Source: Gemmataceae bacterium
GTDB lineage: Bacteria; Planctomycetota; Planctomycetia; Gemmatales; Gemmataceae
Length of the DNA stretch: 64,000 bases
NCBI GenBank assembly: GCA_009691845.1
Contig: SIAJ01000007.1
Coordinates: forward strand, 46,565-110,564
Direction of reading: 5' to 3'
Part shown: positions 61,279 through 64,000 of the stretch, piece after piece
Position numbering within the stretch: position 1 is the stretch's first letter
Layout: each line of letters starts with the position of its first letter
The notes under the pieces: model-generated
Seen by the model: only the letters and a program-made list of their open reading frames with translations
What the model was told of the DNA's origin: nothing
The model's database searches: none
Program-made: the position numbers and the translations under genes

Positions 61279-63392
61279 TGAGCATGCCGGTTCTGCTGCT
61301 GCTGAGCGTCGTTGGGGCCGAGCCGACTCGGCCCGTCGATTTCGACACGGAAGTGGTGCCCGTTCTCACGAAGGCCGGCTGCAATGCCGGCTCGTGTCAC
61401 GGCGCGGCCGCGGGTCGAGGCGGGTTTCACTTGTCGCTATTTGGTAGTGATGCAGCAGCGGATCGCGAAGCCATCGTTGAGGAATTGGAAGGCCGGCGGA
61501 CGAACCTGGCACGACCGAATGAGAGCCTGGTTCTTACCAAACCGACCGGCATCTTGAAACACGGTGGTGGCGAACGGCTCGATATGGATGGCGAAGGTGC
61601 GAAGCGTCTTCGCAACTGGATTGCGGCCGGCGCCAGTCGCTCGGCGAAGCCGCGACGATTGTCCTCGTTCGAGATTCAGCCTGGCAACACGATCGTCAAA
61701 CACATTGGCGAAGAAGTTGCACTCATCGCGACCGCACGATTCGATGATGGCCCAGCCGAGAACGTGACGGCATGGACGGTCTTCTCTTCAACGGACACCT
61801 CGGCCGTCGAGGTTAGTGGACGAGGCAAGGCCACGACTCGCCGTCGCGGTCAGCACGTCGTGATCGCCCGCTTTCTCGATCGCGTGGTCCCGATTCGATT
61901 GACATTGCCATTCTCGGATACGGCCATTGATCTCACCAAAGAGCCGCGAGCGAACTTCATCGACGACGAAGTTCTGAACAGCCTGGAAGTCCTTCGCATC
62001 CCGGTTTCACCTCGGGCCGACGACGCGGCCTTCCTGCGCCGGATCCGCCTCGACCTCACGGGCCGATTGCCGACGCCGGAAGAAGTTGCCCTCTTCTCGA
62101 AGGAGCCGCCGAAGGAAAAGCGAACGAAGCGGATCGACACACTGTTGGCCAGCGACGAATTCGTGGACTACTGGACCTTCAAACTGGCGAACCTGGTTCG
62201 TAATCGTCCGCAGCCGGCGGAGGCGGAAGGTATGCGAGCCTTCCACGGTTGGCTTCACGATTGCCTGAAGAACTCGACCCCCTTCGACAAGCTGGCCCGC
62301 GACGCAGTTACCGCCTTGGGCGACTCGCACACGGATGGTGCGGCCTATTTCTCGCGCCTGTCGAACGATGCCCGCAGCCAGGCCGAGCATGTTAGCGAGG
62401 TCTTTTTGGGGGTGCGGCTTCAGTGTGCGAATTGCCACAATCATCCGCTCGATCGCTGGTCGCAGGACGACTATCACGGCCTGGCCGCGATCTTCGCGAA
62501 GCTCGAACGTGGGCGAGTCGTAAAAGTCGGCACACGCGGTGCCATCACGAACCCCCGCACGGGCGACCCGGCCGTGCCGCGCATTCCGGGAACGAAATAT
62601 CTCGATGCGAGCGGCGATGGCCGCGAGGCGTTTGCCGCGTGGTTAACGAGTCCCGACAATCCGTTTTTTGCAAAGGCCATCGTGAATCGGCTTTGGAAAG
62701 CCATGTTCGGCACGGGCCTGGTTGAACCGGTGGACGATTTGCGTGAGACGAACCCGGCCACGCATCCGGAATTGCTCGGGCGTTTGGCCGCCGATTTCGT
62801 GAAAAACGGATACAGCATCCGCCACACCTTGCGACTAATTGCCGGCAGTCACGCCTACGGGCGAAGTGCCGATTCCCTTCCCGCGAACAAGGACGACGAG
62901 CGACTTTATTCACACGCCAATCGGCGACCGCTGGAGGCGGCCGTCCTGGCCGACGCCTTGGGCGACGTGACTGGCATCACAGACAAATTCGGCGAAGAAC
63001 CCGCTGGCACGCGGGCGATCTCACTAGTCAATCCGCAAACGCCCTCTCGAACTCTCGACGTGCTGGGACGGTGTTCCCGGCAAGCCTCGTGTGAATCCGG
63101 TACCATGAACGGCGGAGTGCCCGCGATGCTGCACCGCTTAAACGGCGACCTGATTAATCGCAAGATCGTGTCGAAGGAGGGGCGGCTGCACCGCCTGATC
63201 TTGGCCGGGAAATCGACAGAAGAGATCCTCGGGGAGTTCTACATTCGCGCCCTGGGCCGTTCTCTCACGGCTGCGGAACTGCAATACTGGAACAGACAAA
63301 CGGAGAAGGTGAATCAAGAGGATCGCACCGCGTTCCTCGAAGACGCGGTGTGGGGCATTCTGAACAGTCGAGAGTTTTGGTCCAACCATTGA
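61278..63392 (+). CDS. DUF1549/DUF1553 secreted protein
   Basis: 704 residues from ATG at 61278, overlapping the preceding stop by one base (GTG at 61275 is an alternative). Signal peptide, then the cytochrome-like motif AGCNAGSCHGAAAGRGGFHL (CX4CH) and an Ig-like region (about 115–210). DUF1549 has LTGRLPTPEEV, FHGWLHDCL and the CxxCH of CANCHNHPLDRWSQDDY. DUF1553 has NPFFAKAIVNRLWKAMFG and ILNSREFWSNH. Function unknown; a second complete member of the family that opens the window. Confidence 0.94.
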   Translation: MSMPVLLLLSVVGAEPTRPVDFDTEVVPVLTKAGCNAGSCHGAAAGRGGFHLSLFGSDAAADREAIVEELEGRRTNLARPNESLVLTKPTGILKHGGGERLDMDGEGAKRLRNWIAAGASRSAKPRRLSSFEIQPGNTIVKHIGEEVALIATARFDDGPAENVTAWTVFSSTDTSAVEVSGRGKATTRRRGQHVVIARFLDRVVPIRLTLPFSDTAIDLTKEPRANFIDDEVLNSLEVLRIPVSPRADDAAFLRRIRLDLTGRLPTPEEVALFSKEPPKEKRTKRIDTLLASDEFVDYWTFKLANLVRNRPQPAEAEGMRAFHGWLHDCLKNSTPFDKLARDAVTALGDSHTDGAAYFSRLSNDARSQAEHVSEVFLGVRLQCANCHNHPLDRWSQDDYHGLAAIFAKLERGRVVKVGTRGAITNPRTGDPAVPRIPGTKYLDASGDGREAFAAWLTSPDNPFFAKAIVNRLWKAMFGTGLVEPVDDLRETNPATHPELLGRLAADFVKNGYSIRHTLRLIAGSHAYGRSADSLPANKDDERLYSHANRRPLEAAVLADALGDVTGITDKFGEEPAGTRAISLVNPQTPSRTLDVLGRCSRQASCESGTMNGGVPAMLHRLNGDLINRKIVSKEGRLHRLILAGKSTEEILGEFYIRALGRSLTAAELQYWNRQTEKVNQEDRTAFLEDAVWGILNSREFWSNH

Positions 63393-63401
63393 GGGATGGT
63401 C

Positions 63402-64000
63402 ATGCTTGAGAGATCATCTGAGTACGCAGTACGCAGTTCGCAACTTCCAGAACGTCGCACTCCACACTCCGTATTCAACCGTCGCACCTTCCTGCGCGCT
63501 GGAAGTCTTGCGACTCTCGGATTGAGCCTACAGAATCGTGTACTAGCTAAGGGTGCGGCAAAGGCCAAGTCGTGCATCCTCATCTGGCTCGATGGCGGAC
63601 CTTCGCATCTTGAGACGTTCGATTTGAAGCCGGATGCGCCGGCCGAAGTGCGTGGACCATTCCAGACGATTCAGACGAAAGTGACCGGAACGCACATCTG
63701 CGAACTCCTGCCGAACACAGCCAAGATCGCGGACAAGATTGCCATCGTTCGCTCGATGACCTCGCCACTCGGCGAGCATGGGTTGGCGAATCACTATCTG
63801 CTGACCGGATACAAACCGTCGCCGGTGTTGCAGTATCCGAGTCTCGGCTCGGTGGTCACCGAAGTGCGAGGCGGCACGCAAACTTTGCCCCCTTACACGG
63901 CCATCCCGGATGCCTCGACGTACATGGGGGCCGGCTATCTCGGTCAATCCCGACAGCCGTTTGCTCTGGGCGGCGATCCGGCAAAGCCCGATTTCAAGGT
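63402..64000 (+). CDS. DUF1501 family Tat-exported protein, 3' partial
   Basis: At least 199 residues, running off the window. ATG at 63402 has GAGGG six bases upstream. A long N-terminal extension of about 25 residues precedes the twin-arginine motif (FNRRTFLRAGSL), then the DUF1501 core ILIWLDGGPSHLETFDLKP and TKVTGTHICELLPN. It follows the DUF1549/1553 gene by nine bases, the usual pair. The extension is encoded by a repeat-like hairpin (63419–63477). Confidence 0.9.
   Translation, partial: MLERSSEYAVRSSQLPERRTPHSVFNRRTFLRAGSLATLGLSLQNRVLAKGAAKAKSCILIWLDGGPSHLETFDLKPDAPAEVRGPFQTIQTKVTGTHICELLPNTAKIADKIAIVRSMTSPLGEHGLANHYLLTGYKPSPVLQYPSLGSVVTEVRGGTQTLPPYTAIPDASTYMGAGYLGQSRQPFALGGDPAKPDFK
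63419..63477. repeat. Micro-repeat hairpin inside the DUF1501 coding start
   Basis: GAGTACGCAGTACGCAGTTC and GTCGCACTCCACACTCCGTA form an imperfect inverted repeat of an AGTACGC-like unit. It encodes residues 7–26 of the DUF1501 protein, before the Tat signal. Confidence 0.55.

Overview
The window looks like a chromosomal segment of a planctomycete, most likely a Gemmata-like organism. The case rests on gene content: two DUF1549/DUF1553–DUF1501 secreted-protein modules, a PVC-type heme-binding dehydrogenase-like protein, a DUF1559 prepilin-like protein, PQQ-type beta-propellers, two Ser/Thr kinases (one translationally coupled to an ECF sigma factor), an H4MPT-linked C1 enzyme (Mch) and a Uma2-type nuclease relic. 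The DNA is GC-rich by eye and gene starts include ATG, GTG and TTG.

Layout. 1–8.2 kb: a co-directional secreted-protein operon (DUF1549/1553, DUF1501, PPC-domain protein, PVC heme protein). 8.3–11.1 kb: two PQQ-like beta-propeller proteins on the minus strand. 11.4–18.8 kb: mostly housekeeping and metabolic genes (flavin oxidoreductase, RMND1/DUF155-like protein, DUF1624 acyltransferase, aldehyde dehydrogenase, nusB, PHP phosphoesterase, ftsY). 19.2–28.1 kb: a promoter and a DUF1559 pseudopilin with small lipoproteins, then an M2 peptidase, a UbiA prenyltransferase and a ceramidase-like protein. 28.3–34.0 kb: a membrane Ser/Thr kinase, two decayed exopolysaccharide genes and a cytochrome/WD40 protein. 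34.6–39.4 kb: a four-gene operon (SGNH/TPR membrane protein, carbamoyltransferase, SxtJ-like protein, DUF5989) that matches the sxtI-J-K arrangement. 40.1–43.8 kb: larB, an HD-domain protein, mch and a PpiC-like protein. 43.8–48.1 kb: a PD-(D/E)XK-like gene with an IS4-family element inserted at its start codon, a membrane protein and a broken Uma2 gene. 48.1–56.3 kb: pheS, ECF sigma + kinase, a receiver-like protein, rnpA–yidD, a P-II protein, a group 1/2 sigma factor and a GGDEF response regulator. 56.4–60.4 kb: a dead toxin–antitoxin pair, a UxaA-family dehydratase, tRNA-Arg(TCG), two abutting integrase remnants and a WGR-domain protein, which together read as an eroded integration hotspot. 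60.4–64 kb: a thioredoxin-like secreted protein and a second DUF1549/1553–DUF1501 module that runs off the window.

The most distinctive features are (i) the complete sxtIJK-like carbamoyltransferase operon with an SGNH/TPR partner; (ii) five in-frame nonsense codons in four otherwise full-length or near full-length accessory genes between 30 and 57 kb, while core genes are intact; (iii) an IS4-family insertion whose 9-bp target duplication contains the start codon of the neighbouring gene; (iv) two integrase C-termini on opposite strands truncated at the same point beside a tRNA gene; and (v) at least three families of dispersed palindromic repeats, one of which repeatedly sits on the TAG stop codons of neighbouring genes. 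No CRISPR array, rRNA or phage structural gene was seen.
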